Shown in pieces: positions 33,289-45,423 of a stretch of DNA of 64,000 nucleotides. Every line of letters begins with the position of its first letter. Within the stretch, counting starts at the first letter, position 1. Made by a program: the position numbers and the translations under genes. The DNA is from Agaricus subrufescens. Taxonomy: Eukaryota; Basidiomycota; Agaricomycetes; Agaricales; Agaricaceae. The stretch lies in NCBI GenBank assembly GCA_029945375.1, contig CM057069.1, positions 1,364,001 through 1,428,000 on the forward strand, in the 5' to 3' direction. Under the pieces are notes generated by a model. It was not told the DNA's origin, made no database searches, and saw only the letters and a list, made by a program, of their open reading frames with translations.

Positions 33289-34945
33289 CTAGTTTTCTTT
33301 GCCCATGGGCTTCAACAGTGACTCGGGCCAGTTAGTTGAGAATCCATAAAAGTCTTCTTCGCTAGGAGTAAGCTTAGCGAGTCGTCCCAGACGCTCGTCT
33401 GTATTTTAAGAAAGAATTAGAGACAGCCACTCAAGGGAAATGTTCCAAAAACTTACAGAGTGGGTCGGAAGCTTCATGCTTAAAGTGTTTCAATTCCCAT
33501 TTCGTTCCAGCCGCAGCTTCATCCCTCCTCCTCTGCCTTTGTTCATTCTCGATCCTACTCTTCTCCCGACTCGCAAGCTCATAGTCTCCTTCCCTGATAC
33601 CCTTCGCAACTAAATTCCACAACTTGCGCGTCTCAAAATTACCTTGCGCACCGTCTTGTTCCCCACCGACAACTGTAGCATTTTCTCTAGACGTAGATTC
33701 TATGTCGTAGAAAGTGTCACCGTTTGAAGGGCCTTTGGTGAATTTGGATTTTTCGTGCCACAGGCCTTCAATAACGTGTTCGTGGGCAGAGCCCCCCATG
33801 CCGGGTAAGGGAGAGACGGTTGCCTTGAAAGTGTGCGACTTGCCGCTAAAGTACCCTTTACCTTTGTACTCGATTGTGGAGATGAAACCGCCGCCAATGA
33901 TATGGGATGTGTCTGTGAGCTCGACATACGGTGAGCCGTACCTTTTTGATGTGAGCCTTTCAGAGGGTGATAGAGCGGTGACGGGCGTACCATAACCCAT
34001 CGATCCGGAGCCTAGGTAGGGTAATAACGTATTCCTCTTTTCCAACTGTCAAGATCGCATGTCCGATTTGTTTCACGATGATAGAACCGGCTACAATGTG
34101 CCGTATTCGATACTGAAAATCAAAGTGAAATAGAAGGGGCGCGCTTACAGCTGAAACTCGTCTTTTGAGCGTTATGGCCGACGAGTTTGACGCCCTTGGT
34201 CTTGTTCTCGATAACGTATGCGGTGACTGGTGGGTGGTGAGAGACTTGCTCAACGAGAAGGTTTATCTGTCCGCGTCCCTGGGTATCTGGCCAGTAGCCG
34301 TAGAACAATCTGAGATATTAGATAAGCGCGACGGACCAAGAGAATAGCTAATGGACGTACTCTCCGAGGACGGGGTTGAGAGGCCTGATGGACGTGAACT
34401 AAGATTGATATTACGACAATAATAATCACTGCGGGCCTACTTTTTCTCGGAGCCCATTAATTCGTTCCGAGAGGTATATTGATCTTTAAGGGTACTCTGG
34501 ATACTATAATTAGACGATATTTCCGGTGCAAAAAAGGGGTGTGCATACGATAAACCAACGAAGGATGGCCAGCGCACGGGCCTGGGGATCCGGAGCATCG
34601 GCGATTGCGGAAAAGAGGTAGGGGCGTTCACACCAGTAGGCTGTGGAGAGGGGCTGATGAGGGATCGATCAGGACGATGATGGGGTATGGAGCCATACCG
34701 GGGAACTCGGTCAAGGAGGTCGGGGAGAGAATAAACGGCGGAGCGGTGAGTGACGAGAGATCGCCAGAGAAGGAGGCGATCCTGATCTCGGGTAAGAAGT
34801 GAGAGGCGGCGGATGGGGGCTGATACGCACGACTTGAGGAAAGAAGACCAGCTTCCACGTTGGGCTACGGGGACGGCCTGGAGGGGGGTGAATGGGGGGA
34901 CGTGCAGCGCCGAGAAGAACAGACCTCGCCTGGCGTTTCGGACAT
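33289..34945 (-). CDS. KES1: Oxysterol-binding protein of the short Kes1/Osh4 type
   Basis: Roughly 390 residues from about ten exons, start MSETPGEAVPVAQRGSWSSF. It contains the lid and core of Osh4-type proteins: FLKSIASFSGDLSSLTAPPF, STLKDQYTSRNELMGSEKK, PLNPVLGE, the family signature EQVSHHPPVTAY, VGHNAQKTSFS, SGSIIVKQIGHAILTV, SPYVELTDTS, STIEYKGKGYFSGKSHTFKA, and the C-terminal charged helix ending KPMGKEN. No PH domain or FFAT motif, as in yeast Kes1. Such proteins exchange sterols and phosphatidylinositol 4-phosphate between membranes. Introns are 40-60 nt and all joints keep frame. It is divergent from the NHP6-like gene with 660 bp between the start codons. Confidence 0.9.
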
Positions 34946-35605
34946 GGTGGTGGAGGAAAGAGAGGGAGCACAGGGTAGGGAGAGAGAAACTTAAGAGGCG
35001 GCTGCTGCATGATGTAACCCTCACGTGGCGGTGGTCTGCGAGCCCGCTGCGCCCGGCCGAGCAGCCGGCAGCCGGGCACCGGCCGGGCGAGCGAGACGGT
35101 CCGTGCACGTGCCGAAAAGGGAAAAAGTTCCCAGGTGCTGGGGTGGATTAAACAGCGGGAGTGGGGTATAGGGCGAATATCTGCCAGTGCGCTGCAAGCC
35201 AGTCCAGCGCGCCAAGTCTGCCCCCCTCCATATCTCGCCGCTGCCTCGCCTGCACCCCTCTCTGCCACAGTAAGCATCCCTCTTTTATTGCCCACATTCC
35301 TGCGGTTTTTCCCCGATTTTTGCGCGCTGCTGTCGTCGCCGGGGCGTGGTGGGCACCTGGCGGAGAGCGTCACCTTGCGGGGCCAGAGCGTTTTGTTTGT
35401 TTGGCCCCCCCTGAGACGCGTCGCGTTCATCAGCCAGCCCGCCTCCCGCCCACCACCGTCCGTCTCCGTCTCCTCTCTCCACCGTCCCTCGTCGCCATCG
35501 TTCCCACCGTTCTCCGCCGCGTCCTCCACGCGTCCCCTGCTCTTTCCTTCCCTTCTGCTCTCGCTTTCAGCTGCTCACTCACCCACCTCTCCTGCCCCCT
35601 TCCAG
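34946..35605. promoter_or_regulatory. Shared upstream region of KES1-like and NHP6-like genes
   Basis: 660 bp between two divergent start codons, GC-rich in the middle (GGCCGAGCAGCCGGC, GGCCGGGCGAGCG) and strongly pyrimidine-rich just upstream of the NHP6 start, a usual feature of fungal promoters. Long open frames here on both strands are products of GC-richness and lack known motifs. Confidence 0.5.
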
Positions 35606-36276
35606 ATGCCCAAGGAAACAAAGCCCAAGGTCAGCGCCCGTTTTCGCCTTTTTTTTTCTTTCTCCCACAGATATCGTGTCTCGTTTTCCATCACCCGTCT
35701 TTCTGTCCACCTCCCTCCCCACCCCCACAACCTTATCACTCTTCGTGCCCTGATCGATCTATCCAACTCATCACTGCTTCCGTTCTCTAGCGCAAAGCCG
35801 CCGAAAAAGTAGAAAAGCCTTCCCGTAAATCCAAAAAGGATCCCAAGGCCCCCAAACGTGCCCTTTCTGCCTACATGTTCTTCAGCCAGGACTGGCGCGA
35901 GAGAATCAAAGCCGAGAACCCAGAAGCCGGCTTTGGTAGGTTGCCTTACTGCTCTCCCGTCTGTGCCCGGTCTCAAATTTCTGGCCTTTTAGGTGAAGTC
36001 GGTAAACTCCTCGGCGCCAAGTGGAAAGAAATGGACGAGGAAGAGAAAAAGGTTGGTGTTCCTGTTTTGACAAGTGCTTGTGTGGGTGTTGACCATGCAT
36101 ATATCCAGCCCTATGTCGAACAAGCCGCTGCCGACAAGACAAGAGCCGAAAAAGAAAAGGCCAGCTATGATGTGTGTTTTCTTCAGCCTTTTCTCTCGCG
36201 TATGGTTCTGATGCACGAATCGCAGAGCGGTAAGAAGAGCGCAAGTGGTGACGACGAAGAAGAAGACGAAGAATAA
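35606..36276 (+). CDS. NHP6: NHP6-type HMG-box chromatin protein
   Basis: Five exons (35606-35629, 35791-35935, 35993-36051, 36109-36171, 36226-36276) give a small protein of about 113 residues: MPKETKPK, a basic stretch [20 protein letters not shown], then one HMG box ([40 protein letters not shown]) and an acidic tail [11 protein letters not shown]6/HMGB proteins bend DNA without sequence preference and help nucleosome reorganisation and transcription. The first intron is 161 nt, three times the usual length here. Yeast Nhp6 has a basic N-terminus but no acidic tail; the tail is more like animal HMGB. Confidence 0.93.
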
Positions 36277-37591
36277 TCAAGTTCCTCTGACGGCCTCCAC
36301 TCCTATGCGCATATACTGTATATAATCCTCCTTTCTTCGTCCGTTCTTACTGGCTCTGGTCCGTACCTATATGTCTGTCGTTCCTTATCCTATCCCTCTA
36401 GTACCTGGACTTCCGATCCGCATCCCCCTCCTTCCATCTTTCTTCTTGACATTGCTACGTCTCCGGAGCCTTTGGTGCGCCTACTTGTATTCTCTCACCT
36501 TTCTTTCTTTGTTGCGAAGATAATTCCTGTAGTCGGCCGTCCCGTTTTCTCTGTTGCTGTTTGTCCTTAAAAAAAAAAAAACGTTGTGCGAATACACCTG
36601 TTCGATGCTTTGACTAAGAGTTTGAGATAAGGGTGCTTGAGAGGAATAGTGCTCAAAGCGACGTGTCCACTTGAGAGCCACCGACTATTTTGAGTACTTG
36701 TGGAAACTTGGGGATGCAAGCCAACACATGAGATGATAACGTGCTATCCCATTCTTGTTTCGCGCCAGTACCAGAGCAACAAGAAGCGAGGGCATTATAA
36801 TTAAGAGTTTCCTATACAAGCCCTATACTAGGCAAAGAAAACAAAAGCATGAGCACGGAAAGGTTCGAGCGACGACAGCCAGAGCTACTCACCTTCTCTA
36901 CGTGAAAGAAAAAGCAATAAAGATGACTACCTAGATCTGTCCGTTTATTTCTTTGTCTTTTTACTCTCGACGAATAATACACGTTGGCGGACTGTATGTG
37001 ATACTCGGTCAATAAGACTAACAACAATAATCATGTAGTGACGAAAGACACGAACCGACTGGGTCGTATTTGACAGCTGACAGTTTGGGTCCTTGTCTCG
37101 TTCGAGTTGTGGTATAAAAGAACCCTGTTCTAGCTGTTGAGATGAGACGAACGATTAATGTTCTGTGTTGAGATTGAGAGATTTATATATGAGTCATTTG
37201 AAAACAGTGAACGGGTGATACAAACCGGGCTTTGGATTTTGCCGCCATCTTTTGGTGAGTAGGAACCGGGGACCTAGTGGTATTTTGGAGGGAGGGGAGG
37301 GTTTATACTGGATTCGGCGAGTGATGGAATGGAATTGAGAGGGATGTTTGGAGGTGTTTTGTTCTTCGGAACGGAATGGACGAGTGTGTATCAGAACTAC
37401 GTATGTTGTTCGGCAACTTGTATCTACGTATATTCGCGGGGTACAAGATTTACTAGATACAGGAGAAATGGGTGTAATAAGAAAACTTTAATGATATGGA
37501 GCTGGTTTTTGAATTTGTTAATGGTGAACAACTACAGAAGTAGGAATACTCACCCATTCGAGATGATTTAATTGCTTTACCTTCTTTCGTT
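36277..37591. other. 1.3-kb intergenic region
   Basis: 3' flanks of NHP6 and MDM35. Contains a run of about 12 A at 36567-36580. No frame with recognisable motifs. Confidence 0.4.
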
Positions 37592-38014
37592 TCACGCCGT
37601 TCTTTCGGGTGGAGGGGGTGGAGGTGCTTCAGTCAAGGGATGTTCATCCCTCGCTTGTTGCACCAACACATCCAATCCTTTATCCTTCACCGCTTTCTAT
37701 AAAAAATAAACATAAAAAGCAGTGGAAAATGAAAGAAAAAAACAAAGTAGGTCATGTCAAAATCTCATTTTTCGTTCCCATAAAGGGATAAAAGAAAAAC
37801 TTTGTACGACCTGAACGCAACCTTTGTATTTCTCCCATACATCTCCGCATTTCGCATTAAATTCTTCGGCTTTACGTTTTGAATATGCGGCTCGAGTGTC
37901 AGGATGTGAGGATGCTGAGACTGCTGGTTCGAGATATCCTTCGAACCATGCGTTGAAGCAAGAGTCGTATTCGCGTTTGAGTGGTGTGCACTGTTCTGAG
38001 AGACTGGATGCCAT
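37592..38014 (-). CDS. MDM35: MDM35/TRIAP1-type mitochondrial intermembrane-space protein
   Basis: Two exons (37811-38014 and 37592-37696, intron 114 nt) encode about 102 residues. The first exon begins MASSLSEQCTPLKREYDSCF, and CGDVWEKYKGCVQ follows, giving the twin CX9C pattern (C-TPLKREYDS-C and C-GDVWEKYKG-C) imported by Mia40. The second exon continues KAVKDKGLDVLVQQARDEHP and a proline run. MDM35/TRIAP1 binds Ups/PRELI proteins that carry phosphatidic acid or phosphatidylserine across the intermembrane space. A linker of about 20 residues enriched in Ala/Ser sits between the CX9C segments. Confidence 0.9.
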
Positions 38015-38143
38015 TAGGTTGGTTGTTGGGAGGGAGTGAGGTAGTTGGGGTAAGTAAGAAGGTTGAAGTGGATATGTATATCTATCTATATTTATAATGT
38101 TTTGTGATGTTGACGACTTAGGTGTTATAGGTAATTAGAGTAA

Positions 38144-38215
38144 TCGGATATGGTGTAGTGGCTAACATTATCGCCTCTCACGCGATAGCCCGGGGTTCGA
38201 TTCCCCGTATCCGAA
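38144..38215 (+). tRNA. tRNA-Glu (anticodon CTC), intronless
   Basis: A 72-nt cloverleaf. Acceptor stem TCGGATA pairs with TATCCGA, the D-arm contains GTGTAGTGGCTAACA, the anticodon stem TCGC/GCGA encloses loop CTCTCAC with anticodon CTC, and the T-arm GGGGTTCGATTCCCC is perfect. A run of T (38217-38226) follows, which fits an RNA polymerase III terminator. Confidence 0.96.
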
Positions 38216-38301
38216 TCTTTTTTTTTAAAGCAATCCTCCAGTTCAAATATTATCTCGAAAGCATATTATTACTATTACTAGACAAACAAACAAAAAAAAC
38301 T

Positions 38302-39475
38302 CTATGAATCAGTCTGCTTGACCGGCGACCCAAACCTCAATTTCTCCCAATCCCCCGACATAATATCATGATCACTAATCTTCTCAAGTCTGACCAGCTC
38401 ACGTCTGACATAACTGACAATGTCAAACATGAGTTCCGGGTATTTCACATACTTGTCTATCTCCGCCGGAGGGAAGTCGTGAACACCCGATCCATCATCT
38501 CTTGCTTCCTCTTTCTCGATATCAATCTTCGCAACATCGACCACTTCTCCACCAACGAGGTTGACAGCACGTCGGAAAGGTACTGTCGACGCTGCTGCTG
38601 CTCCAGTTTGCGCATCGGCGTCTGTAGTAGGAGGGTATGCAATGCCGCGAGATCCTCTTGCACCAAGCAGATTACGCCAGACCGCTCCAGCCATCTCCGC
38701 ATCCCCTTTAACGAGAGCAAGATCAAAACTGAGACCTAATCCAGCCCATTGTTCCTTGAAAATCTTCATTTGTCGTGTAACGATACGATCTGGTGCGCGA
38801 CTCCTCTTTCGTTTCTCTGCTCCTGTCTTCGTCGTTGAAGAACCGGAAGAAGAATCAGAAGACTCGTCGAGTTGGGGAGCATTAGGATTGACATAAAAAG
38901 GTGAGATGAAAGTATATGGAGGAAGTGGGCTTGCGGGGGGTTGCAAGACGGTACGAATGCGGTCTTCAATATCGAGAAAGTAGTGGTCTATGAGCGCTTG
39001 GATATAGTGACGTCCGTGTTCTTTTGGGAGAGCGCGTAAACGGACTGTTAGAAGCCATATGTGGAGATTGGTCACTGTAAACCAAGACTGAAATGTCGGC
39101 GGGAGATGACATTCTACAAAACAAAAACAAAGACAGAAATTTTAGCCCTCTTTCAGCACAAACTCATGATACTTTTTTTTTACCTTTTTGCCAGAATTCA
39201 GGATACTGATCCGGAGCAGCAGCTACAATATGTTCATAAAGAACAAAAGCGCGACGTCCAGCTAGTTGTTTAGGGCTCCCATATCCAAGTAGGTTCGTGA
39301 ACGAGAGGAACCATTGTTTTGCTGTAGGCGAAGACTCGAGTCTGCGTGAAAGCCAGGTTTTGGGTGGTTTTTGCGGTCCGGTGGTGGTTGAAAGACATCT
39401 GAGAATGATATGAGATCTCGTTGGGGTATTGAGAGATCTGGCGAGTGAACGAGAGAGGGTTGTTCTCGCCAGCAT
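38302..39475 (-). CDS. CBP3: CBP3-type ubiquinol-cytochrome c chaperone
   Basis: Two exons (39184-39475, 38302-39113; intron 70 nt) encode 367 residues. The N-terminus MLARTTLSRSLARSLNTPTR is a basic, acid-free mitochondrial presequence. The conserved chaperone domain follows across the splice: AAAPDQYPEFWQKECHLPPT, FQSWFTVTNLHIWLLTVRLR, HGRHYIQALIDHYFLDIEDR, FKEQWAGLGLSFDLALVKGD. CBP3 (UQCC1 in animals) helps translation and assembly of cytochrome b in complex III. A Ser/Thr-rich insert (SSDSSSGSSTTKTG) sits inside the domain, and the C-terminal extension MSGDWEKLRFGSPVK is extra. Confidence 0.92.
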
Positions 39476-39599
39476 CTTTTTTTTTTGGTGAGTTATGTGG
39501 GTACGAGTCCGGGCTGTCCGAAAGCGCGTTCAGACGGCATCAATGCATCATACTATGCCACGTGACTTGAGCAGCGAGCGGCCCGCCGAGCACTGAGCA

Positions 39600-42567
39600 G
39601 TGATGTCACATGTGCGACTGTGGCCAGAGCTGAGAGCTGCTTTCGCTTCTTCAGATATGTCGTTCTCCTCCTCCACTCCGCAGTCTTCCCATTCCAGGTC
39701 TAGTCGTCATCGTCTCATGCCTAGTCTTCATGCAAGACTACCACCTCTAGCGCTCGTCGATCATCACCCGGCCACATACCCTCCTAATGCGGCAATGCAA
39801 TCCCCGCCAGGCGACGACCTGTGTCCTCCGCACACTCACCAATTACACGCTCATCTTACTACTCAGCCAGCCCTGTATCATCAGGCAATCAGTGTCACAC
39901 TACCTTCCGCGCACACCCATCAACCAGAACGTTCGACGCATCAGGACCGCTCGTTCAATGAACACCCTACACATCGCGTACAGCGTCATTTGTATCCAGA
40001 TTCTTACTTTTCTGCCCCAGCTATGACTATCCCGCATCCTCAACAACCTCCACATCTCGCCCAGACCCCGTTTCCCCAGGGTACTTATCGTTCTCCTCAC
40101 CCCGCTACACTCCCGGGCCGCCCAGTATCCTATCCCCCGTACTTACCTCCTGGGTTCCAAAGTCATATTCACCCGCAATCTTCTGTCACTTACCCACCAC
40201 CAGAATACTCAGTCAATCAAGTTCATCGACACTCGCTTTGGAAACCTCAGGGTATGGTATTGTCAACATCCCCAGGGCCAGAAGTGAGTGTTTTTTCAGA
40301 GTGAGACGCTCCTAACAAATTTTGTGCCAGCAATTGCATCACCATCATTATCAGAATCAAGGCATGTTCAATAGATCTCACGATCTGGTCTTCTCGGATA
40401 GTACATTTATCGACTTTAACGACAATAGGACCACCACAGACAATTGTAAGTTGTCTACGCTGTATAATATTCTACCTCCACTTACTTATCATTATCAGTC
40501 ATGAAGGACTTTCTGCAGCACACGATCATCGGAGCAGAGTACGATTCTTCTGACCGTGACCCGCCACCACGATGTCACCCGGGAACCCGACTCGCAATTT
40601 TAGCAAGATGCAAGGCTTTCATTGTTGAGTGTGATGGCGAGGAGAAAATGCGCTGGGTTGTCGGCCCTGCTGGAGCGGGAAAGTCGGCAGTAATGCAAAT
40701 GGTCGCTGAGGAAACACCTGCCGATGCGTCAGTCTTCCTTTCCGTCAATGGACGTCATGACGGGGCAAAAACTTTCACGACAATCGCTTATCAGCTTGCC
40801 GCCAAGTACAAATCTTACAAGCAATTTATTCAGAACGAGATTAGCGGAGATCCCTCGCTGCTTCGCAAAGCGTTATCGGTGCAGTTCCAAAAGTTCATTG
40901 CAGACCCATTCATTCACCGGCAGGTGTTTGATCGGTCACGTCGATTCGTCATCATTATTGACGGGCTTGACGAGTGCGATAATCCTCTAGTACAACAGCA
41001 GCTCCTTGAGCTGATCTCTCGATTCTGCATCTCCAGCCCTACCTCTCCCGTCGTATGGTTTATCGCCAGCCGTCCAGAGCCTCACATAACTTCCTTTTTT
41101 GAGAAAGTCGGTGTCCAACCTGCTTACACAAAGGAAGAAATCGTTATAGACTCAGATGAGGCATGTGCAGACGTCCAACGTTATTTTCGCGATGAGCTGA
41201 AGGGGATCAAGCTCGCATATCCTACACTCACACACAGACGGGAGTGGCCCTCCGAGCTTGAATTCACGAAAATTGCTACAGCTGCGGGTGGGTTATTTGC
41301 ATATGCCTCGACGGTGATTCGATACATCAATGATCCTTACTACGGAGACCCGGTGTCTCAGCTTGATGATGTTTTGGCAGCCATCGACAAAGGTCTCAAT
41401 GATGAGGCCTCGAGGAAGAATAACCCCCTGGCTTTGCTTGATGCTTTGTATGACAAAATCATCTCAAAGATTCCGGACAGTAGCGTGGCCAACGCTAGAA
41501 AGATATTATTCTTTCACTCCGACGAACTCATGTTTCCGTATGGCTTTCGAACGCAATGCAATAGACTTGGGTTGACGGAAGACGCGGCTTATGCTGCTGT
41601 TCGTCACCTACATGCGCTCGTGAAGGTCCCTGCGCCTGACAAAGCTGACGATGGGGTGCTAGCGTTTTATCACAAATCCTTCAAAGACTTCCTGATCGAT
41701 CCACTACGATCAGGATTTTGCAGCGGCCTAGGTGACCTGGACATGTTCCAGGCTCTATCTTCGTTGCGAATTATCAAGCAGGTTCCTACTAACTTCGATC
41801 GTATGGCCCTTGGCGAAAGTATCAGGTGTAGCAACTTTGGTCTTTTGAAAGCTAGCGCAAGTATCTGCAACGACATCTCGCTATCTTGGCCTGGAGATGA
41901 GCGTTTTTCAACAACTGATCAGGAACTGAGGCGCGAATTGTACACTGTCGCGATGGTTAATATATGCACCGATTTTCGCCACAAACATAATTTCCTCAGG
42001 AAGATAAGTTCCTTCGATGATTTGACGACACGTTTCACCTCACTCGGCTTTGACTTTCCGCTCAAACCCGTGATGGACTTCGCGTTTGTATGTATCCCTA
42101 AACCCCACCCTATCTATGATACTGAAACCGCTCATCAGGACAATATTCGAACTGATCTCATGGTCCTCGGAAAGTTGCAACAAGTGCCGGCACGGTCACT
42201 AGATTATGCTGCGATCTGTACGTACATCGAAATCCAATTAGCATGCCCCGATGGAATGAGCAACCCATTATGGAGCCAAAGTTACTTTGTGGGTTCTGGT
42301 TTTTGTCTTGGAGCGTCAAAGTCACTGAGGCACACGTTATATAGCACTGGCATGAATCAGAGACGCTGGAGGATGGACATGATTCGCAGGGTCGGTGGTG
42401 CCGGAGAAATAGTTTTCTCAGGTGGCAGAAGCATCCTGATGACACCACACAACCTGACATTCCCCGGTTCTACACCGAAGCAATTAAGGATCGTCACCGT
42501 CAGTTCCGTCCTTTTTACAGTCTTGGCACGTGCTTTGAATGTTCGCAACGTTTTGCGAGGCAATTAA
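39600..42567 (+). CDS. NACHT NTPase with His/Pro/Gln-rich N-terminal region (NACHT-2)
   Basis: Three exons (39600-40283, 40331-40445, 40499-42567) give 955 residues; a second ATG at 39657 (MSFSSSTPQS) is an equally good start. Residues 1 to about 250 are low complexity, rich in His, Pro, Gln, Ser and Tyr. Next comes HDLVFSDSTFIDFNDNRTTT, the counterpart of the short segment found just before NACHT in this family, then PPPRCHPGTRLAILARC. The NACHT core has Walker A GPAGAGKSAVMQ, Walker B FVIIIDGLDECDN, and WFIASRPEPHI, followed by the helical region GGLFAYASTVIRYINDP and FYHKSFKDFLIDPLRSGF. No C-terminal WD, TPR or ankyrin repeats are visible. Such proteins are presumed NTP-driven switches in fungal non-self response. 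The frame is intact. Confidence 0.85.
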
Positions 42568-43162
42568 TCAACAACCCGGACACACTTGCTACTGTCTTTG
42601 TTGACGCGACTGAGATGTCTTACATAGAGTGGTCATTTGTCGACCCAGATGATGGTGTGTCGGAGTGGAGATACCGATTTCGGCATTCTGGCCTTCCGAG
42701 TACGTTAACTGATACGTAGTGTACCCGCAATATGATGCTGCCACTTTGTACATGGCTCAGCATTCTTCTTCCGCGCCACAATGCCTGGTTATCCTGTCTT
42801 ATCGCAGTTAGATGTATGGTCAATGTTTTCTCCCATGATTATCTTTATAGTGGAAGTTCCTATTCAACCCACGACGATCAAGATTTTGTTGTAGCGGTGC
42901 AGGCGGTGTGAAGATCAAACGTCTATAGTAGTGTAGTATAATTATAGAGATTGAAACGAAAGTGTCACTGCCATGACTCTTCGAGCGTCACAAAGAAATC
43001 AACAGTTGTCTCTAGTGGAACGAGTGGGTGGTTGCCATTGATAACTACGTATGGAGTTTCCCAAGTAGTATATACCACAACCCGATAAAATCTGTTTCCC
43101 CCGCTAAAAATAGCAATGGGTATGAGTGCAGCGGCCAACACGAGAGAACGATATTAAGATGG
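42568..43162. other. Intergenic region between convergent NACHT-2 and F-box genes
   Basis: No supported gene; 3' flanks of both. Confidence 0.5.
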
Positions 43163-44373
43163 TCATTCTGCTTTCACCAAATCACCCCAACTCAAGCCCT
43201 TCCTCTTCTCAATGATGTCCTCTGCTACCAACCAACAGTCCCTGTGATCAGACGCTGTCCCGTCCCAATCCAATCTATTATCCGGCCAATTAAAATAAAC
43301 AATTAGGTCTTTGAATATCTGATATTCGGAAACGTTTGAGGTGACGGCTGCTGGTACGGCTCGAGGGTCGATGATGCCGAAGGCGAGTTGAGCTATTGGA
43401 TGTAGAGTCTCGAGATCGATTGAATTAGCGTTTTGGGATTTGGAAGATAGCCATGGAAGAGAGGAGGAGAGGGGATCATTCAGTAGGGATACTGTCGTCG
43501 CTGTTGTAGTTGTTGTTGAGGGTGGCCAACCGGGGTAGAAATAATCACCTTCGGAATCACGTAAATCGAAATCGGCGTTGGCATCTTCGATGATTGCGAG
43601 GATGATGACTTTGACGTTTGTGGGACACGCGGTCAATAAGCGATTGAACCAGAATTGAGTTTCTTTCGGGGTTAGACTGGGGAGATCTGTGGCCATGTCT
43701 AGGCAGATGTGGGTTAGACTTTGGAGGGATTGGAGGCTTTCCCAGTTGACGGTGGGATGGACGAGGATGTCCATGTGGGTGAGGTCACGGAAAGCTCGGT
43801 GAGTGAATGAGATGTTGCGTTCGGAGAGGATGGAGGCGCAGAAGGATATTCGACGGAGGTGGGGGTATGGGTATGGGTCTGCTGTGCCTTGGTCTTCCTC
43901 CTCCTCTGGATCGGGTATGTTGTCTAGGATGGCACTCATGGCTATATGGCCCCATTGAATGACATCTCCGTCCCAGCATGCCAGGCTTCGGAGTTGAGTG
44001 AGATGCTGGACAATGTCGATGAGGCGTTCTGTGCCGGGGAAATCGGGACATAGGAACAGAGTTCGGACGTTTCGTTGTAAAAAGGTGGAATCGCGTTTAT
44101 TAGGCGTGGCTCGTCGTTCACATAGAGTACGGTAGAAACAGTCGAACTCTTTGTCGGTATAGAGGGAAACGTGTTCGTAGACCAGGGGTTCTAACCTTCC
44201 GGAGTTGAAAGGTGAGCGTGGTCGGGTGTTTGAGGTGGTGGTGCTCACCATTGGTGGACCTGGTGAGAGACATGGAGGAGATGCAGTGGTTTGGGCCTGT
44301 CCTCCATTGCCTTTTCAAAGACGAGCCGAACGAGGTCTACAGGCAGCTCGGCGAAGAGTTGGGGGTCCGCCAT
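43163..44373 (-). CDS. F-box-like protein, hypothetical
   Basis: Two exons (44249-44373, 43163-44195; intron 53 nt) encode 385 residues. The short first exon (LFAELPVDLVRLVFEKAMED, then LLHVSHQVHQW) is a minimal F-box, joined to EPLVYEHVSLYTDKEFDCFY. The remainder has leucine-rich-like strands (VRTLFLCPDF, LRSLACW, LRRISFCA, LTHICLDMA) and ends SDHRDCWLVAEDIIEKRKG. F-box proteins of this kind are expanded in agaricomycetes and are thought to be substrate adaptors of SCF ubiquitin ligases. Target unknown. Confidence 0.75.
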
Positions 44374-44458
44374 GGCCCATGGGATGATGAGTCAGAGCTG
44401 ACTTGTGCTACTTTTGTTTTGATTTTTATATAATATACTGCTTTGACTTGGCACCGCG

Positions 44459-45382
44459 ATGGCGAACATCGGGAGCGCGTTTCTCGGGGATCTTCAGGCT
44501 CAGCGCATCCGACAGCTCGCATCTCCAACCTCCTCGCCACCGTCCTCGCCTCCGCCACCGCACAGCAGCTTTTCTCAAGTCATGGCTATACCGGAGGAGG
44601 AGCCTCCTGTCCCCTCCGTGCCTGCGGCCAAGGTTAGCATCGAGCCGGAATTGGCGCTTGAACTGCGCGTGCGATGGCTAGAAGCATTGATACACGGCCC
44701 CGATCCCGGGAGAAAAAGAAAAGAGACGGTGGCTACACTGGCGCGACTGACGGAAGAGGTCAAGAAAAAACTAGACGCGATCGTCGAACCGAATGACAGT
44801 CTCAAAAAGTTTATAGACACCTGTGTGTTTCTACATATCTACTGCTCTGCGCCGACACTCAATTGCCTTTAGATGACCAACACGCGCAGTACCTCGCACC
44901 GACGTTTGCGCTGTTGGGGGTCCTGGGCCTGGAGGGAGAAGAGGAGGGCTCGAGCGGGTACGGAAACATGACGCCGCAGGAGCTCGAGGCGTATCTCGTC
45001 GAGCTCGAGCCCGATATCCGGGCCGCGGACGGCGACCTGCGGGAGATCGAGGCGCTGGTGAACCGCGGCGTCACTGGTGCGGGCAAGCTCGGTGGTGCGT
45101 ATAGCTGTGTTTGTGTCCGCGCCAACATGCTAACCGGGGCATGTGTCAGACTACGAGGCGCTTCGGCCGCGGCTGGCCAGGCTGATCGAGGCGCACGCGG
45201 CGGACGTGGAGGCGGCGGACGCGCTGGAGCGGCGGGTTGCGCGGCTGGTGGAGGAGCACGGGCGGGAGGTGGACGCGCTGTCGGAGCTGTTCGTGGCGTG
45301 GGACGAGACGGTGCTCGGGGCGGAGGGCGCGGCGAGCAGGCTCGAAAGGGCGGCGGCGGGGCGAGAAAGGCGCGGGCTGTAG
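44459..45382 (+). CDS. Coiled-coil hypothetical protein
   Basis: Three exons (44459-44822, 44873-45094, 45150-45382) join in frame to about 272 residues. The N-terminus MANIGSAFLGDLQAQRIRQL is followed by a Ser/Pro linker. Charged helices likely to form coiled coils then follow (LARLTEEVKKKLDAIVEPND; ELEAYLVELEPDIRAADGDL; LERRVARLVEEHGREVDALS). No family recognised. The last exon is strikingly GC-rich (long GGCGGCGGACGTGGAGG-like runs) compared with the neighbours. It ends about 40 bp before the kinase start, in the same direction. Confidence 0.65.
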
Positions 45383-45423
45383 GTAGACGATGACGTAATA
45401 GCACGGCTCATCCAGCGACCACC

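Noticed and set aside
34437..35812. Long open frames on both strands in the KES1/NHP6 upstream region
   Set aside because: GC-rich promoter DNA; the frames overlap the KES1 exons out of phase or have no recognisable motif.
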